Shown here: positions 9,866 to 19,521 of the stretch, piece by piece
Position numbering within the stretch: the first letter of the stretch is position 1
Layout: each line of letters starts with the position of its first letter
From: Deltaproteobacteria bacterium
GTDB taxonomy: Bacteria; Desulfobacterota; Desulfarculia; Adiutricales; Adiutricaceae
NCBI GenBank assembly: GCA_031276865.1
Contig: JAISMF010000064.1
Span: 31,735 to 95,734 of the forward strand
Reading direction: 5' to 3'
DNA length: 64,000 nt
Notes under the pieces: model-generated
What the model saw: the letters and a program-made list of their open reading frames with translations, nothing else
The model's database searches: none
Told to the model about the DNA's origin: nothing
Made by a program: the position numbers and the translations under genes

Positions 9866-10830
9866 AACCGTTCCCTTCTTCTTTTAAAGGGCCCGTTCCG
9901 CCTAAAAAAACCGGAAAGGTCGCTCTTTTCTCCCGGACTCCCGCCCGCCTCCCTCCGCCCGCCGCATCGCTCCCGCCCGCATCCTCCAGCCCCGCCCCAC
10001 CCCGGCCTTTCCGCCTCGCCCGAGTTCCCCGATGGCCTTTTTCTTTCAAGCCCGCTTGAAACATCCGCCCCCCCCTTTTTTTTTAGGCGGAAACGCCCGG
10101 GGGATCCGCGGAAGATCGAACATCGACGCCGGATGAAACGATCGAGACCAAAGGGCCTTGAAGGTGATTCGCCCGCGCCGGCTTTATCCGTGTTTTTCAA
10201 AGCTTTTTCAATTTGTAAAATTTTTTCTTGTTTTATCTCCTGGGAAGGCGTATAAAATATATAGCGCTCCATTTATTTTTTTTCACGCTTATCCTCCGAA
10301 ATCCTTAATTTAAGCGAATTTACAGGGTTTAAAGAATACGGATCCGCCGGAGCGGCTGAAAAAATCCCTCCCTCTTTTTTTTCACGCTCTCTCTTTCGTG
10401 ATTTTAAAACGATTTCGGAAGGGTCCCGCGGAAATTATCTTCGCTTTTGTTTTTCACCTTCGATCTCCCTTTTTCATTTCCATCGTTCAACTCCTTAATT
10501 CAACTCCTTAATCCAACTCCATCGTTCAACTCTTTTGTTCATCCACGTAGTTCACTTCTTTTTTCCCTTTTAAGGAACCCCGGAGTATTTTTAAAAGCGC
10601 GGACGGGGGCTCTTTTAGGGCTCTTGAAAACAACGGACGCGCCGCGAAAAGAGGAAGCCTCCTTTCGCCAAGTCCCCGAAAAGCGAAATCGGGCCGCGCT
10701 CCCTATCCGGAATACCGGCGTCAGCCGGGGATCCGGAATCGTCTTGGAAAATTTCCACCTTTGAACGGATCCGGAAACGGTCCGCCGCCGCTCCCCCTGG
10801 CTCATGAAGGGAAGGGATAAGGGATCTGTC
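9866..10830. other. Intergenic region with short direct repeats
   Basis: About 0.96 kb without a supported gene. Positions 10485-10530 contain imperfect 12-14 bp repeats of a CAACTCCTTAAT/CAACTCCATCGTT type. The rest changes from GC-rich to AT-rich at about 10190-10330 and shows no recognisable motif on either strand. Confidence 0.45.
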
Positions 10831-12060
10831 ATGACGAGCGAGACTTATCCGGCTTTAGGGCTCCTGGCCGCGCTCATAGTCCTCTCCCAGCTCCACGCCC
10901 TCCTCTTCTTTTCCGCCCGGATAAAAATACCGGCGCTCCGCAAACTCCTTAGGGCGGTCTACCTCCTCTTCAACCTCTCCGGATTCTCCGCCTTCCTCGC
11001 CTTCCAAGCGCTGGAACTGCCCGGGGACGGGGGCCTGATCCGGAACTACCTCTATTTACCCGGAATCGTCTGGCAGAGCGTCCATTTGGTCTGGATCGTC
11101 CCCGGCCTCGTCCTTTCCGCCCTGACCGCCCTGGTCTCCCTCCTCCTCTCCGCCCGGGAGCCCAAGGGGCTCCCCAAACTCTTTCGGGCCAAAAAGAACG
11201 AACCCTCCCTGGCGCACCCCGCGGGGCTCCTCCTCTGCGCCTTTCTGATTTTGGGCTTCCACTCCTACCTAAACGAGCTCAAAGGTCCGGAGATAAACGA
11301 AACCGTTCTGGCGTACCCCGATCTCCCCCGGGAGCTGGAGGGTTTCACCCTGGCCCTGATTTCCGACGTCCACTACGGCCGGGGGTCCTCGCTTACGGGC
11401 CTCGAAGAGGCCCTGGAGCGGGTGAAAAGGGCCGCTCCCGAGGTCGTCTTCCTGGCGGGGGATATAAGCGACTGTCCCGCAAAATACGCCTCCGAGCTCG
11501 CGAAACCCTTGTCGACGCTTAAAAACACCCCCTTCGGGGTCTACGCCGTGCTGGGCGACCGCGACCTCAAAAAAGACGGAAACCCCCAACTCCTGAACGC
11601 CCTGCGCTCCGCCGGCGTGATCCCCGCGGGGGGACGGAGGATCATGGTCCACGGCCTTCCCCTCACCGTCATGGGATTCCAGGACCTCCCCGGGGAGGTC
11701 CCGGACCTCTTTCCCCTGGATTTTCTGGGCCGGGAGTTCGTTTTGGATTTCGCCTCGCTCAAGGGTCCGCCGCCCCCTTTGGGCAACTTCAACGTGATTT
11801 TCAGCCACCGTCCCCCGGCGATCTCCAATTCACCCTCGGGGGGGAGCCTTTACCTCTCCGGCCACGCCCGAGGAGGGCACTTCGCCCTCCCCGGGGACAA
11901 GGATCTAAATCTGGCCGCGCTTTTCTACGACCGCTCCTCCGGCTTGTACCAATCCGGCTCCGCCTACATCCTCGTGAGCCGCGGAATATCCGACTCCTTT
12001 TTCCACCTGCGCTTTTTCGCCCGGCCGGAAATAAACATCGTGCGGCTCACCCGGGGATGA
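10831..12060 (+). CDS. Membrane-anchored calcineurin-like metallophosphoesterase
   Basis: About 409 residues if translation starts at the ATG at 10831, which has a purine-rich AAGGGAT upstream; an in-frame ATG at 10804 lacks a ribosome site. Four N-terminal hydrophobic helices (to about residue 150) precede a catalytic domain of the YkuE-like type. Metal-ligand motifs are ISDVHYG (D-x-H), FLAGDIS, LGDRD in place of the usual GNHD, FSHRPP, and GHARGGHF in place of GHTHGGQ. The fold is clear. The changes in the GNHD and GHxH blocks leave activity uncertain. The active site probably faces the periplasm, by analogy with homologues. A terminator lies at 12217-12242. Confidence 0.85.
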   Translation: MTSETYPALGLLAALIVLSQLHALLFFSARIKIPALRKLLRAVYLLFNLSGFSAFLAFQALELPGDGGLIRNYLYLPGIVWQSVHLVWIVPGLVLSALTALVSLLLSAREPKGLPKLFRAKKNEPSLAHPAGLLLCAFLILGFHSYLNELKGPEINETVLAYPDLPRELEGFTLALISDVHYGRGSSLTGLEEALERVKRAAPEVVFLAGDISDCPAKYASELAKPLSTLKNTPFGVYAVLGDRDLKKDGNPQLLNALRSAGVIPAGGRRIMVHGLPLTVMGFQDLPGEVPDLFPLDFLGREFVLDFASLKGPPPPLGNFNVIFSHRPPAISNSPSGGSLYLSGHARGGHFALPGDKDLNLAALFYDRSSGLYQSGSAYILVSRGISDSFFHLRFFARPEINIVRLTRG

Positions 12061-12216
12061 GGCGAGGGGGGCGCCCCCTTCCCTCGCGGAGGAAATTTTT
12101 TCGGCGCGGTTTACTTTCCAAACGGCCAAGGCCCTCGCTTGAAAACGCGCTTTGCATAATCCGGCCGGACGCCGTGAAAAGTAACGGAGAGGGGGCTTCG
12201 AAAGACGCCGATTTCA

Positions 12217-12242
12217 ACCGCGGAAATCCGCGGTCTTTTTTT
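12217..12242 (+). terminator. Rho-independent terminator after the metallophosphoesterase gene
   Basis: Perfect 7-bp stem ACCGCGG/CCGCGGT with an AAAT loop, followed by C and seven T. It lies 156 bp after the stop codon and on the correct strand. Confidence 0.7.
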
Positions 12243-12998
12243 ACGGGGTATTTTTTCGACGGATCGACCGCGCCGGAAGGAAAGCGGGTTTAAGTAAAAA
12301 AAATAAAATTCGAAGCGCGACGACGAGGGAACCCCGGGCGCGCGGAGCGGGAAAAAAAACTCGCGTAAATATAACGAGGGCGCTTCCCGCGGCCTGAAAG
12401 CCCCCCCCAAACGGCGTAAACCCACGGTCTCCAAACGGCTCCGCCGTCACGTCCTCCGGGAATTTTTTCGTCCGAAAGCGAGGCGGGGGGGGGGGCGCCT
12501 CCTTAGGCGGAAACGCCCATTTTCGGGCCGCCTCCGGCGGAGGCCGCCGGCGGGGTTGAACGCGCTTCCCCCCCGGAGAAACCAGACTCCGTTCGGCCCG
12601 CGGATCCTCTTGTTTCATGTTGGGGAATTTGATAAGATTCAAAATTAGAATGTCACTCCGGCGGTTGAAAAAAAGAACGCCGAATACGAGCCCGGAGACG
12701 CTAATCGACGCCCTTCCAACTTTCAGCCGCCGGGGCGACCATCCGCGTTGGGGTTGTTCCGCCGCGGTTCCCGCGCCCGGAAGGCCCGGGACGCCCGGCT
12801 AAGAAAATTTAATAGAAAAGGTATACAATATATGCGATAAATAACAATACGCTACGAATATGTAGCATAATATCGCAAAATTTCTCAACGGCGGGGGGCT
12901 TTTCGCGTCCGCGTCGACTGCGACCCGGCCGGCGCCCGTCCCGGGGAAACCGCCCTGGACCGTTCCGGCCGCCTCCCCGCCGGGAAAGGATATCGAAA
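12243..12998. other. Intergenic region, no gene seen
   Basis: About 0.75 kb with GC-rich low-complexity DNA and, at 12800-12875, a sharply AT-rich stretch just before the nitroreductase gene that could hold its promoter. No coding region can be supported. Confidence 0.4.
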
Positions 12999-13598
12999 GT
13001 GATCGCCCGCGTTTTCAAAATTCTCCTAGTCCTCGCCCTCGTTTCGAGCGTCGCCGAATTCGCCCCCGAAGCGGCGGCCCAGGAATCGATCCGGCTCCCC
13101 GACCCCGTCAAAACCGGAGGCCTGCCGTTAAACGAAGCCCTCGCGGCCAGGCATTCCGCGCGAAAGTTCAAGCCCGACCAATTGAGCCGGGAGACGCTCT
13201 CCGGCATCCTCTGGGCGGCCTTCGGCGTGAACCGAGAGGACGGCAAGCGCACCATCCCCACGGCCAGGGGGAAAAACGAGCTCCAGGTCTACGCCGTCTT
13301 GTCCACCGGGGTCTACCTCTACGACCCCGAAAAGAACACCCTCGAGTTGGCGCTCGAAGGGGATTTCACCAAAAACTACGACCCCCAGGCCCCGCTGACC
13401 CTGCTTTACGCCGCCCCCGACAAGGTCCTGGGCGGATTGCACGCCGGCTCCGCCTACCAGTCGGTGGGCCTTTACGCGGCCTCCTCCGGACTCTCCAACG
13501 TGGTGAAGGTGACGGGCGTGGACGAGCTCAAGGATAAGCTGAAACTTCCGGAAGGCTACGCGGTCCTGGCGGTCCACACCCTGGGGCTGCCGGACTGA
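12999..13598 (+). CDS. Exported nitroreductase / SagB-type oxidoreductase
   Basis: A 199-residue flavin-dependent oxidoreductase of the nitroreductase superfamily. It starts at GTG 12999 with GGAAAGGA 8 bases upstream. Residues 1-27 are a Sec signal peptide ending AEFAPEAAAQ, so the protein is exported. The FMN phosphate-binding motif is RHSARKFKPDQLS. The following LWAAFGVNREDGKRTIP segment is characteristic of the SagB/ThcOx-like branch. Its substrate is unknown. No thiazole/oxazole-modified peptide genes are nearby, so a peptide-modifying role is unlikely. A strong terminator follows at 13641. Confidence 0.85.
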   Translation: MIARVFKILLVLALVSSVAEFAPEAAAQESIRLPDPVKTGGLPLNEALAARHSARKFKPDQLSRETLSGILWAAFGVNREDGKRTIPTARGKNELQVYAVLSTGVYLYDPEKNTLELALEGDFTKNYDPQAPLTLLYAAPDKVLGGLHAGSAYQSVGLYAASSGLSNVVKVTGVDELKDKLKLPEGYAVLAVHTLGLPD

Positions 13599-13640
13599 AA
13601 GAAACTTTTTTTTCGGTAATTCGTCCCCAAGACCCTTTTC

Positions 13641-13680
13641 CAGCCAAAAAAAGCCGGGCGGACCCGGCTTTTTTTGGCTG
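13641..13680. terminator. Strong bidirectional terminator
   Basis: A perfect 18-bp inverted repeat (13641-13658 and 13663-13680) with a 4-base loop. The core is GCCGGG/CCCGGC flanked by seven A on one side and seven T on the other. It can serve the nitroreductase gene from the left; transcripts arriving on the minus strand could also use it. Confidence 0.85.
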
Positions 13681-13682
13681 TT

Positions 13683-13822
13683 TTTTCCTATGAAAACCCC
13701 TTCGGGAGCTTTCCTGCGGCGGGGTGAAAACCTTCCTCTCTTTTCATGAGAGTTTTCCTATGAAAACCCCTCCGGGAGCTTTCCTGCGGCGGGGTGAAAA
13801 CCTTCCTCTCTTTTCATGAGAG
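13683..13822. repeat. 70-bp tandem duplication
   Basis: Two adjacent 70-bp copies (13683-13752 and 13753-13822) that differ at a single base (TTCGGG against TCCGGG). Each ends in a CTCTTTTCATGAGAG segment. Near-identity indicates a recent duplication. No coding potential was seen. Confidence 0.9.
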
Positions 13823-14066
13823 TTTTTCGTCCGCGGTCCGGAAAACCGGATCCAGGGGTCGCGCGCCCGGGAGATCCTCCTCCCCTGAGGCGAGATTTTA
13901 GCGGCTTTAAAAAAGCGCCCGCTTTTTCCCGCGCCGTAAAAAAACTTCGGAGCGCCGTACTTCCGCTTTATTTCATCTCCCGCGGGGGGGGATGGCCGGA
14001 AAGGGGCCGCCCCGCAAAAAATCCCCGCTTCAGGCCGGGAAGTCTTCGGACGCCGTCCGCCCGGGG

Positions 14067-14588
14067 CTAGTAGTCGTCGTCATCGTCGTCGTAGTAGTCG
14101 TCCTCGTCGTCGTCATCCTCGTCTTCGTCCTCGTCCTCGTCATCCTCGTCTTCTTCCAGGAAGTCGTCCTCGTCTTCCTCATCCTCATCCTCATCCTCCT
14201 CTTCCGCCTCCGAGACGTAGTGCTCGTATTCCTGACGGGTCATGAGATCCTCCAGCTCGTCCGGATCCTGGATGAGGAGGCGGATGAGCCAGCCCTCCTC
14301 GTAGTTGTCCTCCAAAAGGACTTCCGGGGCGTCCTCGATGTCCTCGTTTACCGAGAGGATCTCGCCGGTCAAAGGTGAAATAAGGGTGAAAAGGGATTTC
14401 TTGTCCTCCATGATGTAGCCGAAAACCTCGTCTTTGGAGACTTCGACCCCTTCCTGGGGGAATTTAATCCTGTCAAAATTCTGGACGTTCGCCAGAGGCT
14501 CCTCGGTTATGCCGATGAGGGCCGTGTTTTCTTCCTCGATCCTGACCCAGACGTGGTCGGAGCTGAAGCGCAGGTTTTGTTCTTCCAC
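14067..14588 (-). CDS. GcvH-like lipoyl-domain protein with acidic tail
   Basis: I place the start at GTG 14588, which has GGGAGG 6 bases upstream, rather than the longer TTG frame; this gives 173 residues. Residues 1-120 match the glycine cleavage H-protein/lipoyl-binding fold: DHVWVRIEEENTALIGITEE, then EDKKSLFTLISPLTGEI, where Lys64 sits at the lipoylated position (eight residues before the SP/AP turn), and EGWLIRL near the end. From about residue 126 to the end, nearly every residue is Asp or Glu (48 residues, with a few Tyr). Such a tail is not part of normal GcvH. No gcvP, gcvT or sHdr genes are near, so the partner complex is unknown. Confidence 0.82.
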   Translation of the reverse strand: MEEQNLRFSSDHVWVRIEEENTALIGITEEPLANVQNFDRIKFPQEGVEVSKDEVFGYIMEDKKSLFTLISPLTGEILSVNEDIEDAPEVLLEDNYEEGWLIRLLIQDPDELEDLMTRQEYEHYVSEAEEEDEDEDEEDEDDFLEEDEDDEDEDEDEDDDDEDDYYDDDDDDY

Positions 14589-14793
14589 GAAAAACCTCCC
14601 GAAAAATTTCCACAAGCTTTGGAGTTTCGGAGGCCCGTTAAACGCCGGAAAAGAAACGTCCCTTTCCCGGAGCCCAGGGTCCCCGAAGCGCCCATAGAGT
14701 CTTCAAGCGGGCTTGAAAAAAGCGCCAAGGCGGCGTGGCAAAAAAAAAATACATTAACAAAGGGGCGTTTTCAAGGATTTTTATCGCCGGGGG

Positions 14794-14816
14794 AAAAAAG
14801 CCCCGGGGCTTTTTTT
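14794..14816. terminator. Palindromic terminator-like element
   Basis: A 22-bp perfect palindrome (AAAAAAGCCCC followed by its complement) plus one extra T, in the gap between the lipoyl-protein gene and cobS. It lacks a loop in strict form but would fold with the central CCGG open. Function as a terminator is inferred from the A-run/T-run layout. Confidence 0.4.
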
Positions 14817-15102
14817 CCGCCCTCCCCGAAGCGCCCCTTTTCCCGCCCCCCTCCCCCTCCTTTTTTCACCGGAAAAACCGCGCCTTTTCCAAGGCCGCGG
14901 CCGCCGGCGCGCGCAAGGCGGGGGAAGGCGGGCTCTGGAGGTTCCGGAACTATCCGGAGCCTCCCCCTTCCGCGGCCCCTTTCCGGGCCTTTCACGGCCT
15001 TTCCGGGCCTTTCCGGTCCTTTCCGGACTTTGAGCCTTTTTCGGGTCTTTCCGGGGGAAGCCCGCTATGTTATATTAAAAAATTGACGTCCGGAGTCCTC
15101 CC

Positions 15103-15852
15103 ATGAAAATCGTAAGCCCCCTTAGAAACGCCGTCGCCTTTCTCACCATCCTCCCCGTGGGGGAAAAGGGGCGCCTGTCGCCCGCGGACTTCGGGAGGCT
15201 TCCGGCCTACTATCCCGCGGCCGGGCTGGTTTTGGGCTTTCTTTTACTCCTCTTTTTTAAGCTTTTAAAGCTCGTGGATCTCTCCTTCGGGCTTTCGGCC
15301 ATCCTGGTCACGGCCCTTTTGATCATTCTGACCCGGGGCTTCCACCTGGACGGGCTGGCCGACTCCATGGACGCCCTCTTCTCCCACAAGAGCCGGGAGG
15401 AGATGCTCCTCATCATGAAGGACTCCCACCAGGGCACCTTCGGGGTGCTGGCCATAGTCCTGGACTGCTTTTTAAAGGCGTCCCTCTTGGAAAGCCTGCT
15501 CCAGCGGCCGGACTACTGGGCGCCGCTTCTGCTTTTTCCGGTCTGGGGCCGCCTTTCCAGCTCCACCGTCTCGGCCTTCTCCCGCTACGCGAGAGCGGGC
15601 GGCGGCCTCGCCCGCCACGCGGTGGAGCTCTCGGGCTTCGGGGAGTTTTTAACGGCCTTCGGGCTCACCCTCGTCATCTCCCTGGCCTGCGGTTTTCCGG
15701 CCTTCCTCACCGCTCTCGCGGTTTTCCTCCTCTCCCTCGTCTTGGTCTGGCTCTGGGAGAAGGCGTTGCGGGGGGTGACCGGCGATCTCCTGGGGGCGGG
15801 CTGCGAAATATGCGAGATCTTCTCCCTGTTTTTCTACCTCCTCTTTTTTTAA
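15103..15852 (+). CDS. cobS: Cobalamin synthase CobS
   Basis: A 249-residue polytopic membrane enzyme that joins adenosylcobinamide-GDP with alpha-ribazole to make adenosylcobalamin (or its phosphate), the last assembly step. Hallmarks are the N-terminal NAVAFLTILPVG, RGFHLDGLADSMDALFSH with its acidic metal-binding residues, and MKDSHQGTFGVLAIV, followed by six or so hydrophobic helices. GGAG lies upstream of the ATG. No other cobalamin genes are in the window and I see no B12-riboswitch box upstream. A weak terminator follows at about 16003. Confidence 0.93.
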   Translation: MKIVSPLRNAVAFLTILPVGEKGRLSPADFGRLPAYYPAAGLVLGFLLLLFFKLLKLVDLSFGLSAILVTALLIILTRGFHLDGLADSMDALFSHKSREEMLLIMKDSHQGTFGVLAIVLDCFLKASLLESLLQRPDYWAPLLLFPVWGRLSSSTVSAFSRYARAGGGLARHAVELSGFGEFLTAFGLTLVISLACGFPAFLTALAVFLLSLVLVWLWEKALRGVTGDLLGAGCEICEIFSLFFYLLFF

Positions 15853-16002
15853 CCCGGCTTTTCCCGGTTTCACGCCCGTAAGCGCCCCGAAAAGGCCTCC
15901 GGCGCCGCAAAAAGCCCCGCCGCGGTCTTAGGGGAAGCCGAGAAAACTTCCGTGGACGGGAAAATCTCAGTTAGGCTTGGCGGTCGAAGGCGTCTTTCCC
16001 GC

Positions 16003-16027
16003 CGCCCAAAAGGGGGCGTCTTTTTTT
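16003..16027 (+). terminator. Possible terminator after cobS
   Basis: Short stem CGCCC/GGGCG around an AAAAGG loop, then TC and seven T. It is 150 bp downstream of cobS and in the right orientation; the stem is only 5 bp. Confidence 0.45.
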
Positions 16028-16224
16028 CGCTTGAAAAAGCCGCCGCTTCCCGCTAAAAGACTCTTTTTCCCTCCGGATGGAATTTAACGCCTCCGGAACT
16101 TTTCCGGCTTATCCTTTTTAGGAGAGAGTTTTTTTCGCACAGGCGTTTTTCTTCCGCGCCCTTCCGCCTGGAAAAACCTTTTCCGCCCGCGAAACGCCGG
16201 AACAAAACCTCAAACGGATTTCCC

Positions 16225-17421
16225 ATGCCCGAACTGATAACCGCGGACGAATTCCACGACCTTAAAGTCCCCCGAAACCCCATCGTTCCCTTCATCGAAG
16301 GAGACGGCGTGGGCCCCGAGCTCTGGCGGGCGGCGAGACCCATCCTGGAAGACGCCTCCCGGAAAACCGGCCGGGAGATAAGCTTTCTGGAAGTTCCGGC
16401 CGGAGAAAAGGCCGTAAAAAAGGCGGGATCGCCCCTTCCCCAGGAGACTTTGGAGGCCCTAAGGCGCCACCGGGTGTCCATCAAGGGGCCGCTCGCCACT
16501 CCGGTGGGGGGAGGAATCAGATCGCTAAACGTGGCCATCCGCCAGGCCCTGGACCTCTACGCCTGCGTGCGGCCCGTAACCTACATCCCGGGCGTGCCCT
16601 CGCCCGTGAAGCGTCCCGAGCTTGTGGACGTGGTCATCTTCCGGGAAAACACCGAGGATGTCTACGCCGGTCTCGAATGGGCCGCCGAAAGCCCCGAGGC
16701 CGAGGCTCTGCGGGTCTTCCTCCAGGAAAAGCTGGGTACGAATCTAAGCCCCGAAACCGCCCTGGGCCTCAAACCCATGAGCGCCTTCCGCTCCAAACGC
16801 CTGGTCCGCCTGGCCCTCAAGTGGGCGCTTAAGGAGCGGCGGCCCAGCCTCACCCTGGTCCACAAGGGAAACATCATGAAATACACCGAAGGGGCCTTCC
16901 GGAGATGGGGCTACGAGGTCGCGGAAAAGGAGTTTCCCCAGGAGACGGTGACGGAAGCGCTGGCCCAAGATCCGGAAACCAGGCTGATCGTGAAGGACCG
17001 CATCGCCGACAACATGTTCATGCAGACCCTTTTACGGCCCGCCGAGTACTCGGCGGTGGCGACCCCCAATTTAAACGGCGACTATCTTTCCGACGCCCTG
17101 GCCGCCCAGACGGGCGGCCTGGGCGTCTCCCCCGGGGCCAACATAGGAGACGGCCTCGCGGTCTTCGAGGCCACCCACGGAACGGCGCCCAAGTACGCCG
17201 GAAAAAACATCGCCAACCCCACCTCCCTTATATTGTCCGGCGCCCTCATGCTGGAGCACCTGGGCTGGAGGGACGCGGGCTTTCTAGTCAGGAAGGCCGT
17301 GGCCCTGAGCTTGGGAAAAGGGATCCTCACCCAGGATCTCGCCCGCCAGATCCCCGGAGCCAAAAGCTTCGGCACCCGGGAGTTCGCCGAGATGGTCCAC
17401 AAAGAGCTCCAAGCCCTCTAA
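16225..17421 (+). CDS. icd: NADP-dependent isocitrate dehydrogenase
   Basis: A 398-residue TCA-cycle enzyme that oxidatively decarboxylates isocitrate to 2-oxoglutarate. The substrate site is visible as RSLNVAIRQALDLYACVRPV (the Ser, Asn and Arg residues that bind isocitrate), and the start region has FIEGDGVGPELW. The cofactor segment HGTAPKYAGKNIANP carries the Lys-Tyr pair that contacts the 2'-phosphate of NADP in the E. coli enzyme, so NADP is predicted. The aconitase gene begins 14 bp downstream on the same strand; the two form an operon covering citrate to 2-oxoglutarate. No citrate synthase is adjacent. Confidence 0.95.
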   Translation: MPELITADEFHDLKVPRNPIVPFIEGDGVGPELWRAARPILEDASRKTGREISFLEVPAGEKAVKKAGSPLPQETLEALRRHRVSIKGPLATPVGGGIRSLNVAIRQALDLYACVRPVTYIPGVPSPVKRPELVDVVIFRENTEDVYAGLEWAAESPEAEALRVFLQEKLGTNLSPETALGLKPMSAFRSKRLVRLALKWALKERRPSLTLVHKGNIMKYTEGAFRRWGYEVAEKEFPQETVTEALAQDPETRLIVKDRIADNMFMQTLLRPAEYSAVATPNLNGDYLSDALAAQTGGLGVSPGANIGDGLAVFEATHGTAPKYAGKNIANPTSLILSGALMLEHLGWRDAGFLVRKAVALSLGKGILTQDLARQIPGAKSFGTREFAEMVHKELQAL

Positions 17422-17435
17422 AGAAAATAGGAAAC

Positions 17436-19364
17436 ATGCCCTTAACGCTGACGGAAAAGATAATATCCTCGCATCTGGTTTCGGGAACCCTCCGAACCGG
17501 CGAAGAGATAGGAATACGGATAGACCAGACCCTGGCCCACGACGCCACCGGGCAGATGGCCCTCCTGCAATTCGAGGCCCTGGGAAAGGAAAGGGTGGAA
17601 ACCGAAAGGTCCTTGATATACACGGATCACAACATCCTCCAGACCACCTTCAACAACGCCGACGACCACGCCTTCCTGCGCACGGCCTCGGCCCGGTTCG
17701 GAATTCACTACTCCAAGGCGGGAAACGGCATCTGCCATCAGGTGAATTTGGAGCGTTTCAGCGTCCCGGGCCGCACCCTCCTAGGCGCCGACAGCCACAC
17801 CACCACCGGAGGCGCCATGGCGGAATTGGCCGTGGGCGCCGGCGGGCTGGACGTGGCCCTGGCCATGGGCGGATCCCCCTTCTTTTTCCGCTTGCCGGAA
17901 ATAATCGAAATCGAGGTGACGGGAAAGCTCCCCCCCTGGTCGGCGGCGAAGGACGCCGCCTTGGAGCTGTTGCGGATCCTCACCGTCTCCGGAGGCCGGG
18001 GGAAGATTCTGGAGTTCACCGGCCCGGGTCTGAAAAACCTCTCGCTGGTCCAGAGGGCCACCATCAGCAACATGAGCATTGAAACCGGCGCCGTCACCTC
18101 CGTTTTTCCGGCGGACGAGGAGACCCGGAAGTATCTCAAGCTCCAGGGCCGGGAAGAGGACTACGCCCCCCTCGCGGCCGATCCCGAGGCGGTCTACGCC
18201 TCTAAGATTCGGCTGGATCTGGACGGTATCGAACCGCTCGCGGCCCTGCCCCACTCCCCGGACAAAGTGCGGAAGGTGAAAGAGGTTGAGGGCGCGCTCT
18301 GCCAGCAGATAGCCATAGGATCCTGCACCAACTCCTCCTACGAGGACCTCATGACCGCGGCGGAGATCCTCAAGGGGAAAAAGATCCCGGGATTTTTAAG
18401 CCTCGTCGTGGCCCCGGGTTCCAAGCAGGTCTTGGCGGAACTCGCCTCCCGGGGGGCTTTGGGGGCCCTCGTCGCGGCCGGGGCGAGGATAGCCGAGGTG
18501 GGCTGCGGCTTCTGCAACGGGGTGGGCCAAGCCCCGCCCAGCGGGGGCGTGAGCCTGCGCACCTCGAATAGGAACTTTCCCGGGCGCTCCGGCACCCCCT
18601 CGGCCAAGCTCTACCTGGTGAGCCCGGAGACGGCCGCGGCCTCGGCCTTGACCGGGCGCCTCTCCGATCCCCGCTCCCTGGGGGAAAAAATCGCGATCCG
18701 CCTGCCGGAAAGCTACCTAGTCGACGACTCCATGATCCTAGCCCCGCCGGAGGAACCCTCGCGGGTGGAGATAATCCGGGGTCCGGCCATCGCGCCTCTT
18801 CCCAGCTTCCCGCCCCTTCCCGAAGAGATTACCGGGAAAGTGGAGATGCGGCTTTCCGACAACGTGACCACCGACGACATCCTTCCGGCCGGAGCCCACA
18901 TCCTGGCCCTTAGGGCCAACATCCCCGCCATCTCCATGTACATCTTCTCCAATTTGGACCAGGATTACCCGAGACGGCAAAAAGAGGCCGGAACGGGCTT
19001 CGTGGTGGCCGGCGCCAACTACGGCCAGGGCTCGAGCAGGGAGCACGCGGCCCTGGCCCCCCGGTACCTAGGGCTAAAGGGCGTCATCGCCGTGAGCTTC
19101 GCCCGCATCCATCAGGCCAATCTCTGCAACTTCGGGATCCTGCCCCTGGCCTTCGCGAACCCGGGGGATCTGGAAACCTTGGAAAAGGGGCACCTCCTCC
19201 GCCTCAAAGACCTCGCATCCCTTTCCGCCGGAGCGATCCTCACAGTCGAGAATCTCACGCTCCACTCCGCCTTCCAGGTGAAACTGGACGCCACCTCAAG
19301 GCAAACGGAAATGCTCAAAGCCGGAGGACTCCTAAACCTCGCGGCCCGGACGGGAAAAAAGTGA
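17436..19364 (+). CDS. Aconitate hydratase, Aquifex-type (about 642 residues)
   Basis: Converts citrate to isocitrate using a [4Fe-4S] cluster. The start at ATG 17436 is 14 bp after icd with ATAGGAAA upstream; the open frame extends further 5' inside icd but that part is not homologous. Cluster-ligand segments are IGSCTNSSYED and EVGCGFCNGVG. Substrate motifs include LGADSHTTTGGAM. The C-terminal swivel domain has NVTTDDILPAG and YGQGSSREHAAL. At 642 residues it is shorter than AcnA (about 890) or AcnB and matches the Aquifex-type class common in deltaproteobacteria. Works directly with the upstream isocitrate dehydrogenase. Confidence 0.93.
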   Translation: MPLTLTEKIISSHLVSGTLRTGEEIGIRIDQTLAHDATGQMALLQFEALGKERVETERSLIYTDHNILQTTFNNADDHAFLRTASARFGIHYSKAGNGICHQVNLERFSVPGRTLLGADSHTTTGGAMAELAVGAGGLDVALAMGGSPFFFRLPEIIEIEVTGKLPPWSAAKDAALELLRILTVSGGRGKILEFTGPGLKNLSLVQRATISNMSIETGAVTSVFPADEETRKYLKLQGREEDYAPLAADPEAVYASKIRLDLDGIEPLAALPHSPDKVRKVKEVEGALCQQIAIGSCTNSSYEDLMTAAEILKGKKIPGFLSLVVAPGSKQVLAELASRGALGALVAAGARIAEVGCGFCNGVGQAPPSGGVSLRTSNRNFPGRSGTPSAKLYLVSPETAAASALTGRLSDPRSLGEKIAIRLPESYLVDDSMILAPPEEPSRVEIIRGPAIAPLPSFPPLPEEITGKVEMRLSDNVTTDDILPAGAHILALRANIPAISMYIFSNLDQDYPRRQKEAGTGFVVAGANYGQGSSREHAALAPRYLGLKGVIAVSFARIHQANLCNFGILPLAFANPGDLETLEKGHLLRLKDLASLSAGAILTVENLTLHSAFQVKLDATSRQTEMLKAGGLLNLAARTGKK

Positions 19365-19521
19365 AAGGCTAAGGGGGCCGGAGGACGGAGGCGGGCCGGA
19401 ACGCCGGAGGCGGAACGGACTAAAACCGGAGGGTCGCGGGGCTTTTGGGGGGAGTTTCCCTAAAATCGGAAAATCCCTCAAAAAAGGCCGCGAATAAATA
19501 AGATCCGACGCGTAGCCCGGG

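Noticed and set aside
14617..15102. Cobalamin riboswitch upstream of cobS
   Set aside because: The B12-box sequence was not found in the leader; only a simple palindrome at 14794 is visible.
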